Positions 52,301 through 63,012 of a stretch of DNA of 64,000 nt are shown piece by piece (the first letter of the stretch is position 1; the number at the start of each line of letters is the position of its first letter). This stretch comes from Liolophura sinensis (taxonomy: Eukaryota > Mollusca > Polyplacophora > Chitonida > Chitonidae). A program made the translations under genes and the position numbers. The stretch lies in contig NC_088304.1 in assembly GCF_032854445.1 (NCBI RefSeq), positions 3,350,001 to 3,414,000 of the forward strand, written 5' to 3'. The notes below the pieces were generated by a model. That model saw only the letters and a list, made by a program, of their open reading frames with translations. It was not told the DNA's origin and made no database searches.

Positions 52301-53088
52301 GAAAAAAGAGTACAACACAGAACCAAGTGAGTACAACACAGAATCAAATCAAGTGGGCACAACACAAAAACGAGAAGGTGCAACACAGAAGCAAGAGGGT
52401 ACAACACAGTAGCAAAAAGGTACAACACATAATCAATAGGGTACAACACAGAACCAAGAGGATAAAACACAGATCGAAGAGGGTACAAAACAGAGCCAAG
52501 AGAGTACAACACCAAACCAGGAGGATACAACACAGAATCTAGTTGGTACAACAGAGAACAAAGAGGGTACATCACAGAACCAAGGCGGTACAACACAGAA
52601 TCAAGTGAGTACAACACAGAACCAAGAAAACACTACACAGAACCAAGTTGGCACAACACAGAACCGAGAGGATACAACACATAACCAAGAGAACACAGCA
52701 CACAAGCAAGTTAGCAAAACGCAGAACCAAGTGAGTACAACACAGATCCAAGAGGGTACGACACATAACCAGGTAAGTACATCACAGAATCAAGGGGCTA
52801 CAACACAGAACCCACAGGGTACAACACAGAACCAAGAGGGTACAACACAGAACTAAGAGGGTACAACACAGAACGAAGAAAGTACAACACAGAACCAAAA
52901 GCGTACAACACAGAGCCAAGAAGGTACAATACAGAAACAAGTGAGTGTATCACAGAACTAAGAGGGTATAACACAGAACCAAGAGGGTACAACACAGAAC
53001 GAAGAAAGTACAGCACAGAACCAAGGGGGTACAACACAGAACTAAGAGGATACAAGACTGAACCAAGAGTGTACAACACAGAACCAAG
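49330..53088. repeat. 21-bp minisatellite, main block (about 3.75 kb)
   Basis: Roughly 180 units built on GTACAACACAGAACCAAGAG plus one G, with common variants AAGTGAGTACATC and GCAGAACC. The period is seven codons and stops are rare, so three plus-strand readings (GYNTEPR, EGTTQNQ, and one rich in basic residues) and the minus-strand readings (FCVVPSW, LGSVLYP) all stay open for hundreds of codons. This is the mark of a non-coding tandem array unless transcripts are found. Confidence 0.96.
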
Positions 53089-53395
53089 TGAGTGAGTCAG
53101 TCAGTGCTTGTGGTTTAACGGCCTACTCAACAATTTTTCAGTCATATGACGACGAAGGAATCCTTAAGGTGGATGTAATGTGCCTTCTTCTTGAAGGGCG
53201 AATTTCCGCCTCTCTTTTATCTATCGCTGCTTTACTGAGACGACTTACCGAAGGCAAGTAAGCCGCCTCGCCGGAGCCATTATACTGATAAGGGTCAACC
53301 AGTCGTTGCACTATCCCCTTCATGCTGAACGCCAAGCGAGAAAGTTAAAACTTCCTTTAAGTTCGCGCACGCTCTACCAACTGTGCGTATATGAC
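53089..53395 (-). mobile_element. SINE-like element inserted in the 21-bp array
   Basis: This non-array block interrupts the 21-bp minisatellite. On the minus strand it opens with CAGTTGGTAGAGCG, which is A-box-like (Lys-tRNA type). Its other end, GTTTAACGGCCTACTCAACA then TCATATGACGACG on the plus strand, is a diverged version of the common SINE tail domain. The central part (GCCATTATACTGATAAGGGT and CAACCAGTCGTTGCACTATC, plus strand) resembles a sequence I have seen dispersed in mollusc DNA, but I cannot name the family. Confidence 0.6.
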
Positions 53396-53700
53396 AGAAA
53401 AAAGTTAGTACATCACGGAAGCAAGACGGTACAACACAGATCCAAGAGGGTACAACACAGGCACTAAAAGGGTACAACACAGAACCAAGAGGGTACAACA
53501 CAGAACCAAGTGAGTACAATAGATATCCAGGTGAGTACAACACAGAACCAAGAGAGTACAACACAGAACCATCACAGAACCAAAAGGGCGCAACACAAAA
53601 CCAAGAAGGTACACTACAGAACCAAGTGAGTGTATCACAGAACCAAAAGGGCACAACACAAAACCAAGAAGGTACACTACAGAACCGAGAATCAGACATA
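53396..53700. repeat. 21-bp minisatellite, distal block
   Basis: About fourteen further units of the same 21-base array continue on the other side of the SINE-like insertion. They are more degenerate than the main block. Confidence 0.9.
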
Positions 53701-54663
53701 ACTGGTCATTTGCAACAAAGAACCAAAAGGTGGAACACGTAACCGAGTATTTACAAAAGACAATGTACAACAAACCGAACCCAGCACGATAACATGGAAT
53801 CCAGAATGTGGAACACGAAATCCTTTAATCTGAAAATACAAAGACAGATACAAATTCTGCAGATAAAACCGTTAGGAGTGAAAGCCGCTAAGGTTACCTG
53901 CATGCAGAGTAATTCAGTGTTCGCATTACGTCGGATAGTCCAAAACCACCTATAGGCTTTTATCCACAGGATTTATAAATGCAAGCTTTTAAGAAGATTC
54001 GCATGGCGTGACAAAATGTGTGAAACACAGGCATTTGTAAATAATGACGAAAACTGGACTTCTTCCATTTGAATGGCGGCGAAAAATAAAACAAAAAGTG
54101 TTTTTTGCCAGTTTTAATTTAAAACACCAACAACATTCAGTTAGAGCTTTTAAGGGAGTTTCTGACGCCTTAAGTTCCTCGAGAGTGATTTTTTAAAGCG
54201 CTAGACAGTTTACTGAAAGGTTGGGATAAACAAAGTGTTAAAAACAATTGCTAATAACAGACTAGTTTTATAGACAAAAGGTAATGCATATGGAGACTGT
54301 TTCTTCCGTGTGAATGTCATTATTCGAGCGTTGCGTTAGTCATTTTCACACCGATGTAGGACAAAAATTATCGTGCCGTACTGTTCCGAAAAACACTGTT
54401 TCTGTGTATTATAGTTTGTCAACGTAAAGCAATTGTACGCAGAAAAAGCATCAACCCCCTCCCCTCCATCCCCCGACAGACAAATACTAAGTAAAAATTT
54501 TTCATTAACGTTTATTTTTTATTCAGTTTGTACCATAAAAAATCTTCGTTGTTCCCACCAAAGTATTGATGTGAACTATGAGTTATTAATTAATTAATTA
54601 ATTTATAAGTGGTGCATTTCTCCATCATTTGTCATTTGCACGCCTGCCTACATTTGTTTCACT

Positions 54664-54810
54664 GATTTTATAGAGCGTATTCATGAATATTTCACTTGTA
54701 CGCCGGTGGACAGTATTATTGTGGGAGGAAACCTGGCGGAGCCGGGCGGAAGCCCTCCGCAGGTTACTGAGAGACCTTCATTCATACGACCGGAGAGGTA
54801 GCCATCATTA
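54664..54810 (-). mobile_element. SINE, partial and diverged
   Basis: It has GCGTATTCATGAATATTTCA, then GTGGGAGGAAACCTGGCGGA and ACGACCGGAGAGGTAGCCAT. It lacks the head and the canonical tail; short ATTA repeats flank it. Confidence 0.7.
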
Positions 54811-55689
54811 ATTAATTGATTAATAATAATTGATTAATAGATCAATAACTGGATGAATCCATGAATTAAATAATTCTTTACTTTCTAGTATTTTGATAAA
54901 TGTTGAACGATTTCTGTTTATTTGCCGACCCTATTTGCCACACAATTCAATAAATCGAACAGTTTCTTTTTTAGCCCGACTAACCAAGAACTATTGGATT
55001 TATTAAGCAATCCTCTATTTAGACAACACTATGTAATCAGATTGTTTATTTTAAGAATTTTCTATGCAAAATTAATACAACTTGAGATAGTCGTAATGTC
55101 ATAAAATTATTGCATTCCTTGTAGTATCAGTCATAAACACCTATTACTTCAAAGAATAACAATAAACATGATTTAAAAGGAATTGTTTTATCAAATCTTT
55201 ACGTAAGCCACAAGTAGTGCAACTCAAATTCAAGGGAGACAAATGGTGCAAGCTTTTGTTTTGGCTGAGCGGAAGTTAACAGTAAATGGCGTGCTGCATG
55301 ATCGCACTCTAAAGGGTTCTAAAAAAATCTCATTTCTTTATTGCATTCTTAGATTTGTTTCCGTCATGGAATGTTGAAATTGTCGTGAGGAGTTAGAGTC
55401 CAGCTGTAGGCGTCCTTTCTTATGTTTTTGTTTTTTTTCTTTGCCGCGAGAAACTCGATGGCTCATTTGTGTCAAAAGGTTAACTGTTACATAAACGAAA
55501 TATTTATTTCTTTGCTTGTTTGAAGTTTAATGTCGCTGTCTTCGTAACTGAAGTCATATCGCCATGCCAAAGACAGCAGACACCAAATTCAATGTCTCGG
55601 GTGTTGAAACTCGTATTTCCTGCTTTCTAAAAGTACAATATCTGATTATTTGTCCAACTTTTGCAATTAATACCGCTTTCTTCTGTTGC

Positions 55690-55912
55690 GTTCAATCAAT
55701 CAATTAATCATTTAATCAACCAACCAACCAATCAATCAATCAGGCAATCAATCAATCAATCAAGCAAAGCGATCAGCCAAACAATCAAGCTATCAATCAA
55801 TTAGTCAATCAATCAAGCAAATCAAAGGAAGTCAACTCGTATCAACTCAAATCAACTGAATCAGTCAACAAGTCAGTAAATCAATTACTTAATAAATAAG
55901 TCGATCAGTCAG
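55690..55912. repeat. degenerate (CAAT)n microsatellite
   Basis: AATCAATCAATCAATC runs with interruptions (AAGCAAAGCGATCAGCC) throughout. Confidence 0.85.
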
Positions 55913-57339
55913 CCCCGCTATGATTTCTCAATCTATAAGTCTATCATATACATATAAGTATGTCAGATCACAAAACCACTAAGCCATTTCAAAATTTGAA
56001 ATACGATCGCAAAGTTTATTCTTGAGACTTAGGTATTAAACTTTTGTACCCCTCATCAATGTTATCTTAACACAAATGTGTCCAAATTTCAACTCCCAAT
56101 ACCAAAAACTAAACACTGTACAGAGTTTTTAAATTTTGATTTAAGTCCAAAAAGGCTTTGTGGAATCGACCCCAGCAGTAGTAAAATGTCCATTCTCGTA
56201 CATAAATCCTTAGATGTTTAACTATAAGACCTTTCTTAAGTCATTAATCACTGCGTCTAATTAACTCATACAGGTGTTAATCGTAATTACAGGTAACGGT
56301 TCTGCTTGATCGACTTGAGCAGTCCAGGTGACGAGCGATGAATATTCAAGGAAACCGGAGAACGGTATCTGTTATAGCGGCCACGGACATATTTGCACAT
56401 TTTATCGAAGCTGTTATCAAATATAATTTTTGAGTCCTCAGAAGCATTATCTGGCATCTGAGATAAGTATAAGTCATCATATATATATGTTCCAATATGT
56501 CAACAATGCAGGTGTTTTACTTTAGCTCAGTGAGACGAAGCTGTTTATCTTGCACAGTTTGCTACGAGATAAGCTCGAGTTTAATCTAGTAACATATTCA
56601 TAAAAACCTTTGTGTGAAGAGTACTAATAGTACAGTAATTGTACCCGTCCAGCCTAACTGCTAACTATCTGATTAATGAGTCTAGAGATGAAAGGTCAAG
56701 TTCATAAATTATGTTAAAAAGGTATTAGTTCTTTAATGTCAGTGGCATACCTCTCAGATTGCCTGTATTTGTATATTAAACCATGCAAAATTAGAAAAAA
56801 ATGCTTGTTGGAATTAACTTAAACTATTAATGTTTTGATTGATTTGACTGACTGATTGATTTTTCACACCCTATTAAAAACAAAGTATCGAGCTTCGGGC
56901 GGGGATCAACGGAATACCCTGGATAAACCACCGACCTTGGCAAGTTAGTGACGAACTTTCCAGATCGCGACGTATAGATTTTTACGAAATTTCGGTGGAA
57001 GAAAACTTGTCCCTATGGAACAAAAAGAACGCTAAAACGGATAATAATTTTTGCTTTATTTATGTATATAAGCAACTCACAATATCCATGAAATAGCTGG
57101 ATTTTGAAAAATGACATTTTTACACTAATGTGTCACTACATACAATATATAAACACAGAAGTTCTCTATTTGTGTCTGTCCATGTATGAGTGAAAGTGAC
57201 AAGTATGGTTCTTCTTTTAGCTGGTGTCCAGGGTATGTCAATAGAAACAGTGCTTCTGTCCGTTATTGAGAAATAACGCCACAAAAACAATTTTGTACAG
57301 CATGATTCTATACTACACGCTTTCAGAGAGTACTTTCCC

Positions 57340-58240
57340 CATCATCAGCTTAACTGGCAGCTTCTACTGTCAGTGTACAGTGACTGACGGGGTGTCATGC
57401 CTGATGTCAGTATTCTGTGACAGAGTATGTACAGTAAATGACGGGGTGTCATGCCTGATGTCAGTATGCTGTGACTGGGTGCAGTGCCATGTACTGTGTC
57501 AGTGTACTGTGACTGACGGGATGTCATACCTGATGTCAGTATGCTGTGACTGGGTGCAGTGCCATGTACGGTGTCAGTGTACTGTGACTGACGGGGTGTC
57601 ATGCCTGATGTCAGTATTCTGTGACTGGGTGCAGTGCCATGTACGGTGTCAGTGTACTGTGACTGGCGGGGTGTCGTGCCTGATGTCAGTATGCTGTGAC
57701 TGGGTGGAGTGCCATGTACGGTGTCAGTGTACTGTGACTGGCGGGGTGTCATACCTGATGTCAGTATGCTGTGACTGGGTGGAGTGCCATGTACGGCGTC
57801 TGTGTACTGTGAGTGACGGGGTGTCATACCTAATGTCAGTATGCTGTGACTGGGCGGAGTGCCATGTACGGTGTCTGTGTACTGTGACTGATGGGGTGTC
57901 ATACCTAATGTCAGTATGCTGTGACTGGGTGGAGTGCCATGTACGGCGTCTGTGTACTGTGAGTGACGGGGTGTCATACCTAATGTCAGTATGCTGTGAC
58001 TGGGCGGCGTGCCATGTACGGTGTCAGTGTACTGTGACTGATGGGGTGTCATACCTAATGTCAGTATGCTGTGACTGGGTGGAGTGCCATGTACGGTGTC
58101 AGTGTACTGTGACTGGCGGGGTGTCGTGCCTGATGTCAGTATGCTGTGACTGGTTGGAGTGCCATGTACGGTGCCAGTGTACTGTGATGGGTCATTATAT
58201 CTCGTATCAGTGTACTCTGAGTGGCTAGATTGTCATGTCT
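57340..58240. repeat. 75-bp minisatellite
   Basis: Anchors GCCATGTACGG recur about every 75 bases. Each unit is made of two related halves (CTGTGACTGACGGGGTGTCA and CAGTATGCTGTGACTGGGTG). The 25-codon period gives open frames on both strands, including a cysteine-rich plus-strand frame (CDWVECHVRCQCTVT) that mimics a secreted protein. Confidence 0.94.
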
Positions 58241-59225
58241 GGTGTTAGTATGTTTTGACTGGACATGGCTTCATGTCAGTATACTTTGACTCAGTGAGGT
58301 CTGGTGTGTTCTCTGACTCAATGGGGCCCCATGTCTGGTTTCAATGTATACTGACTGGTTAAAGCGTCATGTCTGGTGTCACTATACTGTTACTGGATGG
58401 GACTTCATATCTGGTGTAAGGCTGCTGTGACTGAGTAGAGTGTAATGTCTGGTGTTGGTGTATTATGACTGGATGGGTCCCCATGTCATTATACAGTGAC
58501 TGGTGTCAGTGTACTGCGGCTGACCGGTTGTCTAGCATCAGTATACTGTGAAAGGGTGTGGCGTCGGTGTCAATGTACTGTGACTGGATGGGGCGTCATG
58601 TCAGATTGGGTGGGGCAACATGTAAGTATAATATGACTGGGTGGGACGTCACATCAATATACTGTGACTGGGCGGAATGTCATGTCAATATACTGTGACT
58701 GAGTGGGGCGTCATAGTGTACTACGACTGGATGAGGAGTCATGTCAATATACTGTGACTGGGTGGGAGTCATGTCAGTACACTGTGACTGGGTGGGGCGT
58801 CATGTCACTATACTGTGACTGGGCGGGGCGTCGTGTCAGTATAATGTGACTGGGTGGGGCGTCATGTCAATATAATGTGACTGGGTGGGGTGTCATGTCA
58901 GTATAATGTGAATGGGTGGGACGTCATGTCAGTATGATGTGACTAGATGGGGCGTCATGTCAGATTGGGTGGGGCGTCATGTCAGTATAATATGACTGGA
59001 TGAGGAGTCATGTCAGTATACGGTGACTGGGTAGGACGTCATGTCAGTATACTGTCACTGGGTGGGGCGTCATGTCAGTATGGTGTGATTGGGTGGCGCG
59101 TCATGTATAATGTGACTGGATGGGGAGTTATGTCAGTATAATGTGACTGAGTGGGGAGTTATGTCAATGTACTGTGACTGACTGGGACGTCATGTCAGTA
59201 TCCTGTGATTGGATGGGGCGTAATG
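58241..59225. repeat. degenerate ~36-bp continuation of the minisatellite
   Basis: GTGACTGGGTGGGGCGTCAT followed by GTCAGTATA recurs with many indels. These are half-units of the 75-base array. It ends within the minus-strand frame at 59164-59519. Confidence 0.88.
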
Positions 59226-59519
59226 CCCGATGTCTACGACCTCCTGTTTCATGGAAACGGCACAATACATTTGTCGACAATGAGTTCAGCATGGTACAAG
59301 GAGACACCGTCGCTCTAACTCTGGGCAAGCTGCCAAATGTGATATACTGATGTGTAAAGTCAATCGGGAACTTTTCCTGTCTAAAGAAATTCGGGCCCAA
59401 GCTGTGTATTGTATTCTCTATCCCTGCATATGTGATGATGTTTTGTAGGCAAACTGGTGATGTAGTATTACGAGAAAACATTGGTAAATCCAACTTGGAC
59501 ACCAGTTTTATATTCATAT
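59164..59519 (-). CDS. protein-like reading frame of unknown family, possibly an exon
   Basis: On the minus strand, an acceptor-like CACGTTTTGCAG ends at 59520. The frame behind it starts DMNIKLVSKLDLPMFSRNTT and stays open for over 110 codons. Its first 100 or so residues are compositionally normal, including TYAGIENTIHSLGPNFF and RATVSPCTMLNSLSTNVLC. The last part, below about 59222, is translated minisatellite, so the true end of any exon is probably lost or lies before that point. I do not recognise the family. A second protein-like frame lies just upstream at 59611-59766. Chance is still possible. Confidence 0.25.
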
Positions 59520-59610
59520 CCTGCAAAACGTGATACAGGTGGTTAATGCTACGTTACCATATACCTAAGGGGTGATCAATTAAGAAACAAGTAATGCTGA
59601 CATAAAAATG

Positions 59611-59766
59611 TCACGTGGCGGGTCGTGACTCGTCCTTTAGAAGATCATCTTCAATCGACCGGACCCACTGGTCAAGCGAAACAATGTGTTTATGTGAACT
59701 TACACGAAGTTCGCAGGGCATCACGTGGAATGTGGGGATGTATACGTTCAGGTACTTTCCAGGCAT
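59611..59766 (-). CDS. short protein-like frame of unknown family
   Basis: On the minus strand, ATG at 59766 opens a 51-residue frame that reads MPGKYLNVYIPTFHVMPCEL and later DQWVRSIEDDLLKDESRPAT, ending in TGA at 59611. The composition is protein-like, with charged and aromatic residues well mixed, and the frame remains open up to about 59781. It may be a fragment of the same relic as 59164-59519, which lies 91 bases downstream on the same strand. It may also derive from a mobile element. No motif names it. Confidence 0.2.
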   Translation of the reverse strand: MPGKYLNVYIPTFHVMPCELRVSSHKHIVSLDQWVRSIEDDLLKDESRPAT

Positions 59767-59781
59767 ACGTTTTACCCCCAG

Positions 59782-60934
59782 TCACTGCGTCTTCATCCGC
59801 CCATAAGCTGAGCATTGTCTTACAGACGAAAACAATTCTTGTGTGCGTGGTTTAATACAAATGTACGTGTATGTCAATAATAGTGGCACAGACCTGTCAT
59901 TCGATCATACTAAGTTGAAGGCAATGTGTTTTGAAGGAACGGTTATTATTCGTTGTTTGAGCCGTGAGTGTATATCTCCTCCCATTTGATTAGTCAATAT
60001 TCTAATGCATCTGTAAGGCAGGTGAGAGCAGCACATGTCATGGGATGCGGGTTTTTCCGTTAATTTGTAAGGAATTAAGAGACAACACCAGTGATATCGA
60101 AATTTTAACCCTGAGCATTTATTAATAATCTGAAATAACTCTCTGATGTTTCCGCTCATTTGAACCCGCGGAATCGCGCAGCTTCGTCTTAGTTTCGTAG
60201 TGTCTCAGTTGAACGAGAAATCTGTGTTTTCACTCAGATGTGGCAAGTAATAAATTTCACGCTTGACAGCGTCAACATCGGCCCGCGGCTGTTCCGGTGA
60301 GAAAAAGGATATGTCATATTATAGAGAAAATCTACCTACAATTCATCACTTGGGCGAAGAAAAAACAGAGAAACGATGGCGAGATTGAGGGTATAAGAGA
60401 CAAAAGGTCTGGCCAGGCAGGCGCCAACCTTCGTATCTCGGAGCCGTGTAACGGCTAGAAAAGAATACGAATAACATATGTAAAAATCCAATTTGCATAT
60501 AAAATAGATATAACCCGTGTGATCTGACAATCTTAGCGCTTTTTATCCCCTAATTGGCCAGACAGTATGAATTACTGTAAAGGATTAAAATGTGTAAATA
60601 ATGTAACGTCTTCGCAGATAACAATCGGGACTCTCCGGGTGCTCGGAGTTGTTCGAGCGTAACTGCTGTGTAGATGATATTCTTTACGTGCTTCTCACCA
60701 CCTCTCTGTTATGGAGAGCATCGTGCGTGGGCCAAGCTGAAGCTGGAGTAACTTTTCAAACGACGAATATAAAGCCTTAACAGCATTTGCTGTAAACTTA
60801 TTGCACATTGTGAAACGAATATTATACGACATCAAGCATGGTATTGTGCTTGTTCTTCTTTACTTGTAATATATACATACGACACGTATACAATTTCGCT
60901 AAATACGCTTTAAGCTAAAACTTCAAGTAGGATA
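59782..60934. other. flank with no gene recognised
   Basis: Unique sequence with short minus-strand frames at 59905-60159 and 60336-60530 that carry no motif. 61237-61734 is similar. Confidence 0.4.
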
Positions 60935-61094
60935 GCCATACCTGGGAAGGTCTGTCAGCAACCTGCGACTGGTCATGGGTTTCCCCCGCGCTCTGTGGGT
61001 TTCATTCCACCATAATGCTGGCCACCGTCGTATAAGTGAAATATTCTTGAGTACGGCGTGAAAGATTAATCAAATAAATAAATAAATAAATAAA
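60935..61094 (+). mobile_element. 5'-truncated SINE with long AAATAAAT tail
   Basis: It starts at TGGGAAGGTCTGTCAGCAAC, carries GGTTTCCCCCGCGCTC and CCACCGTCGTATAAGTGAAA, and ends in at least five AAAT units. It pairs tail-to-tail with the inverted fragment at 61168. Confidence 0.8.
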
Positions 61095-61167
61095 GTAGGA
61101 TTGAAAATCTCATGCCATTTTGGCAATAGTGGATTTTTGAGTTCAAGTTCGGCAAATTATCCACGAA

Positions 61168-61236
61168 AATTTATTTATTTATTTGATTGGTGTTTTACGC
61201 CGTTCTCAAGAATATTTCAATTATACGACGGCGGCT
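61168..61236 (-). mobile_element. short SINE tail fragment, inverted
   Basis: TTTATTTATTTATTTGATTG leads to TTTTACGCCGTTCTCAAGAA and ACGACGGCGGC, then it is abruptly truncated. The spacing to the plus-strand copy at 60935-61094 is about 73 bases. Confidence 0.75.
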
Positions 61237-61734
61237 CCACGAAACAGAAACAATCAGACCAAAAGTTGACATAGTTGGTTTATCAGTCTTAAAAAACCAA
61301 GCGGAGACTGGTAATGTTTTTAGCGTAAAGTTACCGTTTACTCAACAGTGGCTGGATTTGAAACGTCACCAATCAACTGACATAATAATTAATTTAAATT
61401 TATTTGCATTTCTGATATTGTTACAAGATAAAATTTGTAAAATTTGTACCTCTTGACTTCATTCAGCTTCTTTTCCAGTTTTCTGTAAAAGCTTTTAATG
61501 TTATGGAAAATATCTAGAATAGTAACATCTGCAGTGGGTCATTTGGGTAGGCTCCATAAATAGGATTTCAGCCTAGATTTTAAAATATTTAGGATTATAT
61601 CTGTCAACACGGGAAGCCGTGAAAATGTGAATTTATCAAAGGAATTGTTTCAAAATAGATATTGAAACAAAAGAGAATTCATCATTAATAAGATACAATT
61701 GCCCCCCCCCCACCCCAGCATTTTAAACTGAAGT

Positions 61735-62040
61735 GAGAATTAAAACAAAGAAAGAAGGAATTCATTCAAAGAGATAATTCCACCAAAGAAAGTGAGGTTT
61801 CAACCAAAGAGAAAATCGATTAAAAAAAGATTTCAGTCAAAGACAGAATTCCTTTAAGGAAACACTTTAGAGAAAGACAGAATTCCTCCAAAGATAAAGT
61901 TCTGCAAGCGACAGAATTCCTCTATAGATACAGTTCTGCTAGCGACAGAATTCCTCTAAAGATACAACACTCAAGCGACAGAATTCCTCGGAAGATACAG
62001 TTCAGAGAAAATCAGAATTCTTCCAAGATGCAGCTCAAAA
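61735..62040. repeat. degenerate ~36-bp tandem repeat
   Basis: AAAGATACAGTTCTGC and GCGACAGAATTCCTCTA alternate about seven times. A C-homopolymer at about 61702-61711 lies just upstream. Confidence 0.75.
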
Positions 62041-62369
62041 TAACACTAATTTAAGACCAACGTTAATCAATGCGATCTTCACATCGCAAATTAAGAACAC
62101 AGTGCCTCGTTTCAACGAAAAAGCGGCGTTTTTGATCGAGAGTGCAATTTATCCGGGTTATTAATAAACCGTCATCTCTTTTATGGTCATTTAACTTGTA
62201 TAAGTGCATTGACCAATGCACAGAATTGTGCTGGGATTCTGAAATTTGCTCTTTCTTATTGTACCTCTTTGGGGCCGATTCTTCACCTTACCGTACCAGA
62301 TCATTTCAAGAGAAACTTCAACCACATCGATTCACGCACATGTCATGTAAAACGTCTGCACGAAATAGT

Positions 62370-62582
62370 TTTATTTATTTGATTGATGTTTTACTCCGTA
62401 CTCAAGAATAGTTTACTTATATGACTGCGGCCAACATTATGGTGAGAGAAAACGACCATCCGCAGGTTGTCGCCAGACTTTCCACGAACAGATAGAGAGG
62501 AAGCCTGCACGAGCTAGACTTGAACTCACAGCAACCGCATTTGTGAAGGGACCTTAGGTCTGGCGCGCTACCCACCTCGGGT
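62370..62582 (-). mobile_element. SINE, nearly full length with internal deletion
   Basis: Tail, 3' domain and head (GAGTTCAAGTCTAGCTC, minus strand) are present. The GTTTCCCCCGGGC portion of the central domain is missing between AGAGAAAACG and ACCATCCGCAGG. Confidence 0.8.
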
Positions 62583-62802
62583 CTGCACGAACTTGTATCA
62601 ACAGACGTTTACACGGCTATATAGACTGAATCCAAACTTATATTCACTATATGACCACTGATTACAGTTTTGCCATTGTTGTCTATTGTGTCTTTATATA
62701 ACATGTAAATATTTTTGATGCATTCTATTAATAATCTCCTTTACTCTTTTATTTTATTTATTTGTTTGTTTTTATTTTTTTTTTCAATTTATTATTTATT
62801 CT

Positions 62803-63012
62803 CGAGGCCTCTGTGGCCGACTGGCTAGCACACTAGAGCAACACAGTGAGCCAGCAGCCTCTCATCATGTGATGCGGTCTCTGAGAGTCGAAGTCAAGCT
62901 CTTACTGGCTTCCTCTCCGGTCATACATGGGAACATCACTCAGGAATCTGCGGATTGTAGTGGGCCCTATAAGTGGAAACTCTTTGAGTGACACCAATCA
63001 AATAAATAAAAA
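62803..63012 (+). mobile_element. SINE with intact head and internally deleted 3' domain
   Basis: The head reads GGCCTCTGTGGCCGACTGGC with a good A-box and continues to GAGAGTCGAAGTC. The 3' domain is reduced to GACACCAATCAAATAAATAA. It lies about 220 bases from the opposite-strand copy at 62370-62582. Confidence 0.75.

Larger units (their letters stand above)
53701..57339. other. flank with no gene recognised
   Basis: AT-rich unique sequence apart from the SINE at 54664 and the CAAT run at 55690. (ATTA)n bits occur near 54590. No protein-like frame was noticed. Confidence 0.45.

Noticed and set aside
57266-58228. 320-codon plus-strand cysteine-rich frame
   Set aside because: It is a translation of the 75-bp array, and the opposite strand is open too.
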